A model generated the notes under the pieces. That model was not told the origin of the DNA. It saw nothing but the letters and a program-made list of their open reading frames with translations, and made no database searches. A stretch of 64,000 nucleotides of DNA from contig WHUZ01000010.1 in NCBI GenBank assembly GCA_015179045.1, positions 930,001-994,000 on the forward strand, in the 5' to 3' direction. The stretch comes from Kalaharituber pfeilii. Its lineage: Eukaryota > Ascomycota > Pezizomycetes > Pezizales > Pezizaceae. The translations under genes were made by a program, and so were the position numbers. Shown piece by piece: positions 1-8,437 of this stretch; positions within the stretch are counted from its first letter, which is position 1, and each line of letters starts with the position of its first letter.

Positions 1-925
1 CCGTCAACACCAGATCCCGCAAAGACCTCAATGTAAAAGCCCACAGCAGTGTTTGAGGATGATAGTGGTGCAAGAATTTGAACGAATTGCCGGTCCGTGG
101 TAATAGTTTGCTGTGCATCCGCTTCAGTACAACGCTGAGAGACGCGGTGAATGTTCCCTTTCGCACATAGATACTTACAATATGTGTCGAAACCAGTGTC
201 CCGCTAACCCTTAACGTCGCCTCCGTGATCCCATTATCGGGGTCCAAAAATGTTAGAATCCAAAAACTCCTCCATTGAATCACAAATCCCAGTGCGCCCA
301 ATCCAAACTTTCCATCATTTGCATATGCAACCTGAACACCGTTACCCACGCTTACGGGAGGCGGCCCACTTCTGTACACCTTGTTCTGGTCAGGGTTGAA
401 GTGACTGAATCCGTGATAGTTGTCTGGGATCGGCACGCGAGAGGCAGCAAGACCGTCAATGTCTTCCCAGTCGAGGGTCCGGGTCACAGTAACGGCGGAA
501 GGTGGCGGGCACGAGCTACAGGATGGGCATTCGCTAGTGGGAACGGTGCTGGTTGTGCTGGAAGTCACAGTGAAAGTTGTGGTGGTAGGAGTTGGACAAT
601 GCTTCGGCGTGCTCGTAATGGTGGTAGGAGTTGGGCAATGCTGCGGAGTGCTCGTAATGGTAGTAGTGATTGTTTTCTTGGGCCCATGAGTTAAGGTTTT
701 TGTGATAGTCACTGGAGAGCATGTAGCGGCTCGCTTTGGTGGCCTGGTAGTGCAAAGTCATGGAAAGTCAGTACTGCTCTGCAAATATCCGAAAACTTAA
801 AGAGGAAAGGCATGCCTTCCAGGTTTTGGGCTCCGAGCCTCGATGTCGTGAACAGGCGAAGCAAGGCCAATATCAAACGAGAGTATGGCTCCAAGAAGGA
901 GAAGAGCGAGGGTGATGTGCTTCAT
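1..925 (-). CDS. Secreted Ser/Thr-rich protein, 3' end beyond window
   Basis: The minus strand has ATG at 925-923 followed by a signal-peptide-like start (MKHITLALLLLGAIL, then a small-residue LASP cleavage region). From about 743 down to 540 a Thr/Ser/Pro-rich stretch follows with two copies of TITSTPxHCPTP, typical of O-glycosylated linkers. Next is a Cys-rich knot (ECPSCSSCPPP) and a folded-looking domain starting LDWEDIDGL at about 480. A clean 44-bp intron (178-135, GTAAGT...CTCAG) joins STHI to RCTEADAQQ, and the frame stays open to base 1 (FYIEVFAGSG). An acceptor (CTACCAG) lies at 744, but the matching donor of the signal-peptide exon could not be fixed because a TAA follows that exon's frame near 797. 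The product is probably an extracellular or wall-associated protein. The domain pattern recalls fungal secreted proteins with a PxGYxG-type fold, but no family name is certain. Confidence 0.6.
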
Positions 926-958
926 AGCTGGTTCTGAGCGAGTGAGCTATAGTAGGTA

Positions 959-1025
959 TTAAACGACAGTAACTTGCGCAACAGCAGTGCGCTCGATGTC
1001 AATGGTCTCTACGGTAACAGTAGAA
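959..1025 (-). pseudogene. C-terminal scrap of a related Thr/Val-rich secreted protein
   Basis: Just upstream of the secreted gene, on the same strand, an open stretch reads CPSSTVTVETIDIERTAVA and ends in TAA at about 959. It has the Cys-Pro-Ser-Ser-Thr character of the adjacent gene and of the secreted relic at 51947. It may be the tail of a truncated neighbour or a tandem duplicate. Only about 20 codons are visible, so this is weak. Confidence 0.25.
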
Positions 1026-1901
1026 GAAGGGCATGCAGACTGTAGGAAGCTCAAGACTTGCTAGACCTCTTCATGAACCAAGGGATCAGGTATGACCTAT
1101 TTGTATTTCAATCCCCAATCAGCTGGCTTCTTTTCAACTGTGCGTAGCGCAAAAGTTTTTCCAACTCTGGTCGCTTGCAAATTAGCCCCACGGACTCTAG
1201 ATTTCCAACCTCTGCGTCCTCCCGCGCGCGACAGGCGTGATAATACCAGATTCCATCTGGGACTTATTTACCCTGCCAGATGCAAGCCTCCATGTTTAAA
1301 GTTCAAAGAACGAAAGCGATTGGTTAATTCCCAGGTTGAACCTGCATTGCGACATTCATTTTGTGTCTCATTACACATAAACCTTGCCGACCAACCGCGA
1401 GCTCTTTGTTAAAGGCATGGTGGGATGCACCTGCTGGCAAACATTCCTAATTTTAGCATTCGGCTCTCCACAAGTGTTGCGGTTGGGGTTACACAAGGGT
1501 CGCAGTTGGAGTTACACAACCCTTCACAATCAGCAATCGGTAGGGATGGAGAACTAAGCTTAAAAGAAGCCACTACGAATACAGATGTCCTATCCGCTCG
1601 CGTGGTTGACAACTTGTTTACCAAATGTGATGTAGCTGCTGCTGTTAGTAAAAGTATCTATCAAGTGACAGAACTTGTTCAAATGCCCAGACTTCGCATG
1701 GTTTCGGTTGAGAGGTGCGTGCTTTTTTGTTGGGTCTGTACATGTGACTCCTTGTCGTTCCGGATATACTCCATATTGGGTGAAGTGCTTCTATAAATAA
1801 CTACTAATGTTGCACGATTTGAGGTGTAGCTAGTAGCGATGTACTGAGATGCTTCTCGTCATCAATATCCTCCCAGACTAATCCAAATATGAGCAGCAGG
1901 T
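1026..1901. other. Gene-free stretch
   Basis: Open frames at 1092-1412 and 1425-1796 have no recognisable motif and no supporting intron or homology signal. I see nothing firm here. Confidence 0.4.
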
Positions 1902-2862
1902 GCAAACGAGGACCGACGGAAAGCCGGGACGAAGCCTACCAATCGCATTCAATCGGTTCGGGTCCTTTGAGCAAATCAAATGTCCGACCACTGATGTGTC
2001 GCGTTAATGTGTCATTTGGTTGGGGTCATCTGTACGCGGGGTGGGGCGGACATTTGTTTAATGACTAAGTACTAGTAATTTAGTAGTTACATCCACTTGT
2101 TTACCCTACCGTCCTACCACTCACACTGCTGGTGTTCGCTGCTCCCCCTATGCCAGTTGAGCTTCCACTGCATACTGCTCCTCACATAGTTGCATATACT
2201 TGTTGTATCAGTTGCACATGTCAGTTGCTCAAATCAGTTGCATGAAATACTCTTCCTCTAGCATTACCTTCTGTTTCTTCCACATCTATTAATTATTTTT
2301 ATTATCATTGTTTGCAGACTATTGATGTATATAGTGAGGCATTAACTTGTAGTACTAAGGAGTTTCATTCACATACTCGCTGGTTCGGAAAGTATTGGAA
2401 CGCTACATAAATTGTATGGGCTATTCGCCTTTTGGAATAGTGCAAATATGTTATGCAGCGGAAGCAGCGAGTATATATAAAGGTCATAGATAGATAGCAG
2501 ATAAAGTAAAGTAGTAAAGAGGTATGCATAGGGGATGAATATAGTCTATTCTATTTGAGTTAGCTATTTTCTCTATTTATTAGATCAACATGTACTATAC
2601 CATGTTTAGTAGTTACTAAAGGTGGACATTTTTTATCTATTCTCAAATAAATAGATATTGCTTCAAAATATTATTTTCCATTCCCTAATTTATTATTATT
2701 TCATACAAAACTAATTTTGTCTATTTATTTGGTTGTGATTTGAGTATTGAAGTTGATACGAAATTTACTCTGTGTACAGATGTCCCTAACCATATGCCAA
2801 ATGACACATTAGTGAACCTACTGAATACGATTGGTAGGCTTCATCCCGGCTTCCTCATTTGC
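1902..2862. mobile_element. Element with long imperfect terminal inverted repeats (~961 bp)
   Basis: The left end at 1902 (GCAAACGAGGA, then AAGCCGGGACGAAGCCTACC) matches the reverse complement of the right end at 2770-2862 (GCAAATGAGGA, AAGCCGGGATGAAGCCTACC). The arms also share GTGTCATTTGG and a (G)ACATCTGTAC block. A second, inner inverted pair (TAGTAGTTAC near 2081, TTTAGTAGTTACTAAAG near 2605) suggests nesting. The interior is AT-rich with no coding frame. It is most simply a non-autonomous DNA transposon; the target-site duplication is not resolved. Confidence 0.6.
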
Positions 2863-3009
2863 TTTGTAGATGGGGTACCACCACCTACGTAGACTTTCAA
2901 TTCAAGAACAGATGGTAATAGTCATGGCGCTGGTCATAATGTTGGTAACGACAATGGTTATGAGGATAGCTAAGCTAACAAGACGATCATCTGAAACCTC
3001 GGGTGAATT

Positions 3010-3303
3010 CAGAAAATTTCAGATATCTAAGGTTTGCAAATAGAGAGGTTTTATAAACCCCGAATTATTTTCAGGGTTTGGGTAAAAAAAATTCGTTGCC
3101 TTAGCAACAACGTGTTTATTTATACCAAGTCTTGAAAATTTCCCTTCCGAAATCTGGAAAACTGACCCTTAAGTCTGTAAAATTCCCACAGCACTCAATT
3201 CTAAAGATATTTACATCCAATAAACACGAAAAATGAGCCAAATCACTCCTCTATCTACTCAAGAAAATCTACAGAAATTTCAGATACTTAAGGTTTGCAA
3301 ATA
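3010..3303 (+). repeat. Pair of ~33-bp direct repeats
   Basis: CAGAAAATTTCAGATATCTAAGG..TTTGCAAATA at 3010-3043 recurs with few changes at 3270-3303. The second copy overlaps the 3' end of the Rheb-like relic, so the first may be a duplication of that gene end or a flank of a lost insertion. Confidence 0.5.
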
Positions 3304-3401
3304 TGTATAGTTTGCCCAATTCTTTCCTTTCGGAGCTGCTGGTTGGATTCCGGGCCTTTTCCACTTCTGCAATCATTAGCTCAAATGCCTTCGTAACGTT
3401 T

Positions 3402-3917
3402 TCATTGTGCCGCGCCGAAGTCTCGATCCAAGCACAATTCCATTCTTGCTGGAGGGCTTTTCCTTCCTCTGAAGAGACTTAATAACTGCAGCAATAGCCT
3501 TACAATGTCGAAGCACACTCGGTAGAATGTATCCTGAGGAGTATCCATTCTCTCCAAATCCTTCTCCAGATTCTTTCTCGACAAGCTGAGACTAACGTGA
3601 CAATTTCCTTGATATCTATTCCCATTTTCATCAGCCAAAGGTAAAATAAGATATGTTGAAAAGGATAAGTTACGTGGATCTTTGGTGTATTCTGGGCAAA
3701 CATCTCCATCACAAGCGTAAAATATATCCTCATACATCAATGTAGCTCCTGGAGCGACCTGTCTGAAAAATGACACCTTGACGGGCTCTGCAATCTTGAC
3801 ACGCTGGCCCTTTGTGACAAATATTTGTCGTGTGTATTTACATCTATCCTTTCCATCCAAGCTGGGCACTCTGTATTGTTCCGGGTGATGGCCCCTTTGT
3901 ATGTGCAGATCCAACAA
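3402..3917 (-). pseudogene. Protein-like fragment inside the Rheb relic, possibly Hsp70-like
   Basis: An open frame of about 170 codons contains RVPSLDGKDRCKYTRQIFVT, KGQRVKIAEPVKVSFFRQVA, YEDIFYACDGDVCPEYTKDP and SRKNLEKDLERMDTP. The composition looks like real protein and not a shadow frame. It resembles, from memory only, the C-terminal part of fungal Hsp70/HSPA12-like ATPases, so the family call is tentative. The coding character ends near FDI (about 3480), followed by a GTAAGG...CTTCAG stretch leading back into Rheb sequence. No start codon or ATPase domain is present. It appears to be filler DNA or a gene fragment captured in the Rheb locus. Confidence 0.4.
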
Positions 3918-3924
3918 CTACTAT

Positions 3925-4182
3925 TTTATTTTTTTTTATTTTTTTTATATCATTACTCGCGTGCCGCCCTATGGGCTATGGCGAGGTATATTTAAGTACA
4001 CACAGCGTGAAAGTAGCGCGCTCTGTCAATGGTTTTCCGTGCTTGTTCCCTGTCTATAATCGGGCCCGTCGGTGTAAGGGGTGGCTTCTGTAGTGAGCCT
4101 GTAGGTGTATTGATTAAATGCCTCAGAAATGTCCTTCTCGGACCATGGGATGCCCATGAGGTCTCTCTGCCTAAACGGGTCT
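3925..4182 (-). mobile_element. Family A retroposon, 258 bp, with 13-bp TSD
   Basis: CAACAACTACTAT flanks the element at 3912-3924 and 4183-4195. On the minus strand it ends in CGCCATAGCCCATAGGGCGG, then CACGCGAGTAATGATAT and an A-rich tail. This is the same 3' end as the LINE at 12645. The 5' part may be a remnant of LINE coding or 3'UTR sequence, since the element is longer than the other stubs. Removing it rejoins VPIVVVG of the Rheb relic directly to the Hsp70-like frame, which shows that the chimera predates this insertion. Confidence 0.85.
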
Positions 4183-4430
4183 CAACAACTACTATCGGGA
4201 CCCAATGAGCTCTCTGTGCTGATAGAATGATCAGCCCCGATACCATATACTTTTGATGCTGAACCTACTAGGTGATTGAGAGCTTTGCTTTGGATGATCT
4301 TCACCATCTCGAACGACTGTTTCGATGCAATGGAATATACCAACATATAGCCATGAATGCCAATAGAGCGCCTTGAGTTCAAGATGGAATTTCAGCTGAA
4401 GCAGTCACATGTCAAAGTCTCGGTTCTCCT

Positions 4431-4830
4431 TCAGGCGGTGAAAACTAATTTGTTAAGTCGGCTGCGCAAATAAATTTGCTGCAGAGCCCGTTCTAATCGG
4501 TACAGTCTCGGGTTGGCCTTGCTCATGTGGGCTAAGTGATATGGGGCTTGGCTAGGTTGATTGTAGAGAGTTGGTAAATCTCTTGACGGGGGATATGTGG
4601 AAGGCGGTCCAGGCGTGTAAGGCGGGGGTGGAAGGCTCGTCTGCGTTTGTGGTGTGTTGGACACAGACCTTTGACTTCCAGGTGAAAAACTATCTGGTGG
4701 TTGACTCGAGTATTGTTGTGTTGTTGCAGAGCCTCAGCCAACTGATGGATAGAGGGTAACTGGGGAATGATTTGAACCGTTCTGCAACGCGGTAGGTTGT
4801 GGTGGATTCGTGGAATCTAGGTGAATGCGA
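4431..4830 (-). pseudogene. Proline-rich remnant
   Basis: The minus-strand frame reads QPTALQNGSNHSPVTLYPSV, an in-frame TGA, then TTQYSSQPPDSFSPGSQRSV and TSLPPPPYTPGPPSTYPPSR, with PPxY-type motifs, ending near 4431. Low-complexity proline-rich leaders of this kind occur upstream of fungal NACHT and related genes, and a WD40 remnant lies next to it on the same strand. The function is unknown and the frame is broken. Confidence 0.4.
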
Positions 4831-4859
4831 TGAGCTGTTTTTGTACTGGGATTATGTAG

Positions 4860-5663
4860 CCAACTCAATCAAGTTCTTGATGGCGAAGTTTCTCCAAAAT
4901 GTATCCATAGACTTCCCGATATCAAGTTCGTCATAAATGCTAAGCTTCTTGAGGCTGGGGTAATGCCCTTCTAAAGTACTGAAAGCACGGGCTGTACCAT
5001 TACAATGAAAAGCAAGCCTTGTAGTGCATTTACAGTTCTGAAAAATTGCATAGATATCCCGAATGAGATAAACCATGCTCTGCTTTTATGCGGTCTCATT
5101 AACCAGGGTTTCGTCGATATTGTAACCCCCACGGAACTCATTGGCCTATCCCGTAGCATGCTATTCGTATCTTCCGCGGCTTTTGTCGACTTCGAGGCTG
5201 ATAGGGCTTTGAGTTCCCAATCCTCTTTGATTGTTGTTGACCCACTATTTACCCAGTCGCTATGGCCCTGGAAGGTATGGATATCTTGTTGATGTTGCAC
5301 TGACCATAGCCGTATAGTCTTATCATTACTGCCAGAAGCAATTTTTTTTCTTTTTTTCTTTTTTTTTTATATCAGTACTCACGTGCTGTGCCAGAAGCAA
5401 GCATCTGGCCGTCAGGAGAGAAGACGACAATATTTACGACCCAGGTATGGCCCTGGAAGGTATGGATAGCTTGTTGATGCTGCACTGACAATAGCAGCTG
5501 GCTGTCAGGAAAGAAGGCGACACTATATATACAGTTGCTATGGCCCTGGATGGCATGGATAGCTTGTTGATGCTGCACTGGCCATAGCCGTATAGTGTAA
5601 TCATAACTGCCAGAGGCAAGCAGCTGGCCATCAGGAGAGAAGGCGACACTCTGACAATAATTT
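4860..5663 (-). pseudogene. Broken WD40 repeat array of NACHT-WD40 type
   Basis: Minus-strand reading from 5655 gives WD40 units FSPDGQLLASGSYDYTIRLW, VQHQQAIHAIQGHSN, then FPDSQLLLSVQHQQAIHTFQ, FSPDGQMLASG and KTIRLWSVQHQQDIHTFQGH. The units are nearly identical to those of the NACHT-WD40 pseudogene at 26154-29043. Units are fused and shortened, a 48-bp retroposon stub interrupts at 5342, and a hAT-like end at 5664 cuts off the upstream part. Beyond the last blade (below about 5250) the frame runs into sequence without recognised motifs (KEDWELKALSASKSTKAAED). Confidence 0.75.
5342..5389 (-). mobile_element. Family A retroposon stub, 48 bp, 11-bp TSD
   Basis: GCCAGAAGCAA at 5331-5341 and 5390-5400 flanks a T-rich tract followed by ATATCAGTACTCACGTGCTGT, which is the last ~20 bp of the family A 3' end. 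It is inserted inside a WD40 unit. Confidence 0.8.
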
Positions 5664-5760
5664 CAGTGTTCCCAACGGGCCGGCCAGGCCAGGCCAAGGG
5701 TATGGCCTGGGCCGGCCTGGACCATAAAAATCTAGGCCTGGGCCTGGCCATTCAGGCCAG
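5664..5760 (+). mobile_element. hAT-like terminus with GGCC-rich subterminal repeats
   Basis: CAGTGTTCCCAACGGGCCGG at 5664 is identical to the left terminus of the complete hAT MITE at 50056. It is followed by GGCCAGGCCAGGCC and GGCCTGG motifs up to about 5760. No matching right end was found downstream, so the copy is truncated or rearranged. It interrupts the WD40 remnant. Confidence 0.65.
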
Positions 5761-5769
5761 TCCAGAACA

Positions 5770-6150
5770 AAGAGTGAAAGAATATAGCTATGTACATGAG
5801 AGAATAATAGGTTGTGAAATACACTTATGCAGTATGTGAAAGAATAATCAGCAGCGATAGAACTACACTTGAAAAGAATGAGAGGTGGTGAAATAAACAT
5901 GCGTATTCACGGGATACGTGACCTCAATCTGAAAGTATAATTAGTAGACCGCGAAATATGCACACGTGGAAAGAATAACAAGTCGTGAAATAAAAGCACG
6001 ATTTGACCTCAACCTGAAGAATAATAGATCGCGAAATAAACACATGCGAAAGAATAAGTGGTGAAATGAATGTACGCGATACTGTATGTGACCTCAATTT
6101 GAAAGAATAATAGATGGGCGAAATAAATACATGCGGAAAGAATAATATGC
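5770..6150 (+). repeat. Degenerate minisatellite, ~35-60 bp units
   Basis: The motif GAAAGAATAATAG..GTGAAATAAACACATGCG recurs about eight times with drift, sometimes with a GTGACCTCAA linker. It abuts the hAT-like end and may belong to that element's interior. Confidence 0.6.
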
Positions 6151-6170
6151 ATAGTCTTATATAAGCATGC

Positions 6171-7248
6171 AAACTAAGACAAGAGATCCATCAAGCCTTT
6201 GTGCCGATGAGAGCCACAGCTTTCTTGTTTTGCGTGACGGTACCGATGACGTCCTTGCGCAGTCTTGTCGCAGTCAAATGGGCATATCAATCCCGATTGG
6301 TGGATTCCACAAGGTCTCTATCAGATTCCACACATTGTTCGGATCTGGTTGTAGTTTTTGAATTATCCAATGCGTCGTAATGGAGGTACTCCACCCACTA
6401 CAACCTGTTCTCGTACTCCTGCTGCTAGGAACCAGATCTATAGTGCAGTAGATTTCTTACCAAAAACCAACCTATATTAAATTCGAAACAAAATGGAGAA
6501 TTGTCTAAATCAAACATAATTGACGCTACCGAACCAGATATTGACATTGCCAACCCTGCAAGGGATTATGAACTTATTGGGCAGCCACCCAGCTGCGAAA
6601 GCTTCGCAAGAGCTTCCTATATCATAGTCAGTCTGTGGGAAGCCGATTTGTGGCGAGAGTTCTTTTACGTATAAATCTGACAATCTCCCTCTCTTACTTG
6701 GTCCTCGGGAATCGCGCCAAGCGGATTACTCAACTGTTATGCTGAATAGGTACATATTTCCCTATTCATCTTCCCGTCCTATACATCATGGTTCCTGTCT
6801 TTCATGACTTGAGCTTTCTCCGAATGGATGGCGCCCCCAGCAATATGCCCCCTCATTTCGCTATCTCCTTCTTAAAAGCAGCGCAAGCGGCATTGATATT
6901 AAATATCAAATTTTCTGCATCTTTTCTTCGAATTTGAATGATGTATTTTTTGGTTTCTTCCTGGGGGTCTGCTTAGCTGCATTTCTTGGATCTAAAAGAT
7001 ATACAGTATGTAGATACTATATACTTATGCCCAATATCATATAATATGCGTATGCATATATTACTCAGCCATTCTAATATATACATGTAACTATCTCGGG
7101 ACTTGGTATGAGTTTGTGAGGTGCAAAAGTGACTGCGTTCTCGTGCCCCAGACTCTTGGCACGCTTAATCAATTCGCGTAAGGAAGAGAGGTACGAAGAT
7201 GGACACTACGCCTCAAATTCGACTACTTCGAAATAAAAGCCATTATAA
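6171..7248. other. Gene-free AT-rich stretch
   Basis: No coding motif was found. A copy of the recurrent GTTCTCGTGCCCCAGACT motif sits at about 7138. There are short AT-rich runs around 7000-7080. Confidence 0.4.
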
Positions 7249-8180
7249 TTGATACCATTGAGTCCAATACTGGTGCAAGCCACTGAAATGTTTCGGGAAG
7301 ATTCCATCAAGGCAACTAAGGAGACAGTCTATGACCATATACTAGAATACCTTGATCTGAGGGCTATAGCTGTGGAATCAATTGGAAATCTCAACGAGGG
7401 AACATTTATGATTCAGTTCTATATATCATAGGTGCTGTTTTATATCATTCCAAATGCAAGATGAAATGCCAATCATGACTGAAGAGGGAGAAAGAAATCA
7501 TTGGCATGGATGACGAGATGGGGGAAATCAGGAATCTGTTCTGCTTGATTTGATTTCAGCAGAAAGTTATGGGAACAACTGCTTTGTGCCGGTTGGAGAG
7601 TTTAAGAGGTCCAATATTGGGAAGACAAAGAAGCAATGCATGCTGTCTACCAAAGACATGGCAGAGAGATGTATGGATTTGTCACGGGTGGACTAGGATG
7701 CCACCATGGCTCTCAAACTAAACGAGCGTACTCACAATGAGGTGAAGTGGGTGCTTACCTTCGGTGTCGGAACAGTTCTTTTGGGAATAGGTTCGGTAAG
7801 TATGTTTCTTATGATTTGATGTTGTGTGGTTACTGACATCAATAGGCTGTATTTAAGGTGTATTACTATGATGCAGCTCGAGAGAAGGACATGAAAGATT
7901 ATGTAAAGGATACAGTCGCAAACTCGGAGAAAGTTATTCTTGCAGAGATGAAGGCCATGGAGGCTAGAATGGAGGCTAGAATTGAATCAAAGACAAGATG
8001 GTGGTGAAGAGTAAGGCGTTTAGATTTCTCGTTCCTGTTTGATTTTTTGATTTGCATGGTCGGGGAGTTTTGTTTACTTTACAAAATGGGGCTTGGTATG
8101 AGACTAACGGCTGGAGAACTCTGGCAGATGATCAAATATGACGGTGTGCTGATACCACCGTGCGGACACAAAGAATAAGG
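7249..8180 (+). pseudogene. Degenerate paralog of the PD-(D/E)XK-like family
   Basis: Fragments match the intact gene at 15705-16605 in order: a helical N-terminal piece (KATKETVYDHILEYLDL), AMHAVYQRHGREMYGFVTGG near 7640 (intact copy: GEVYGFVTTG), and TAGELWQMIKYDG near 8110 (intact copy: TTGKIWQMLKYDG). Between the last two lies MALKLNERTHNEVKWVLTFG, then VGTVLLGIG, a likely membrane segment. It is followed, after a plausible intron at 7797-7846, by a coiled coil (KDMKDYVKDTVANSEKVILA). Frames are broken by stops and shifts. The membrane and coiled-coil part resembles the remnants at 18436 and 23812. Confidence 0.55.
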
Positions 8181-8437
8181 CCACTGTGCGCACGGACCGA
8201 ATTGCCTGCTACCTCAGCATTGGCCTCTAAGTAGGATTGTTGTGTTGATCACTTTGCTACTATTACTGACCCATATTTACAGCAGGCGGCCTAGAGGGAC
8301 GGTTCGAGGAGAGACGTGCCTTGGCCGCTGAAAGGCCATCGCACGCGAGCAGGATTCGACGTGCAACACTTGAATCCTCCACGGATTCCGTGATTCCTCC
8401 AGTGTCATAGCATTTATCCGACAGTGCAACTTTCATC

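Larger units (their letters stand above)
3310..4405 (-). pseudogene. Rheb-like small GTPase relic, interrupted
   Basis: Read on the minus strand, 4400-4260 gives ILNSRRSIGIHGYMLVYSIA and SKQSFEMVKIIQSKALNHL, the G3-to-alpha region of Rheb GTPases (the known family reads LNSRHAIGIHGYMLVYS). A likely 46-bp intron (GTTCAG..CTATCAG) precedes AQRAHWVPIVVVG near 4190. The NKxD motif that should follow is missing. A family A retroposon (3925-4182) and an Hsp70-like fragment (3450-3917) sit there instead. The C-terminal part resumes at about 3445 with EEGKALQQEWNCAWIETSA and RHNENVTKAFELMIAEVEK, ending in TAG near 3310. Rheb activates TORC1 at endomembranes in its known context. Here the P-loop exons are absent and the guanine-specificity motif is lost, so the copy is non-functional. 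The retained intron argues against a processed copy. Confidence 0.7.

Noticed and set aside
3925..4182. Interpretation of this segment as the missing Rheb NKxD-to-switch region
   Set aside because: It is bounded by a perfect 13-bp duplication and ends in the family A 3' sequence, so it is an insertion.
5434..5751. Arg/Pro-rich minus frame joining hAT GGCC repeats to WD40 sequence
   Set aside because: It reads the WD40 units out of frame and the transposon end as protein; the true WD40 frame is different.
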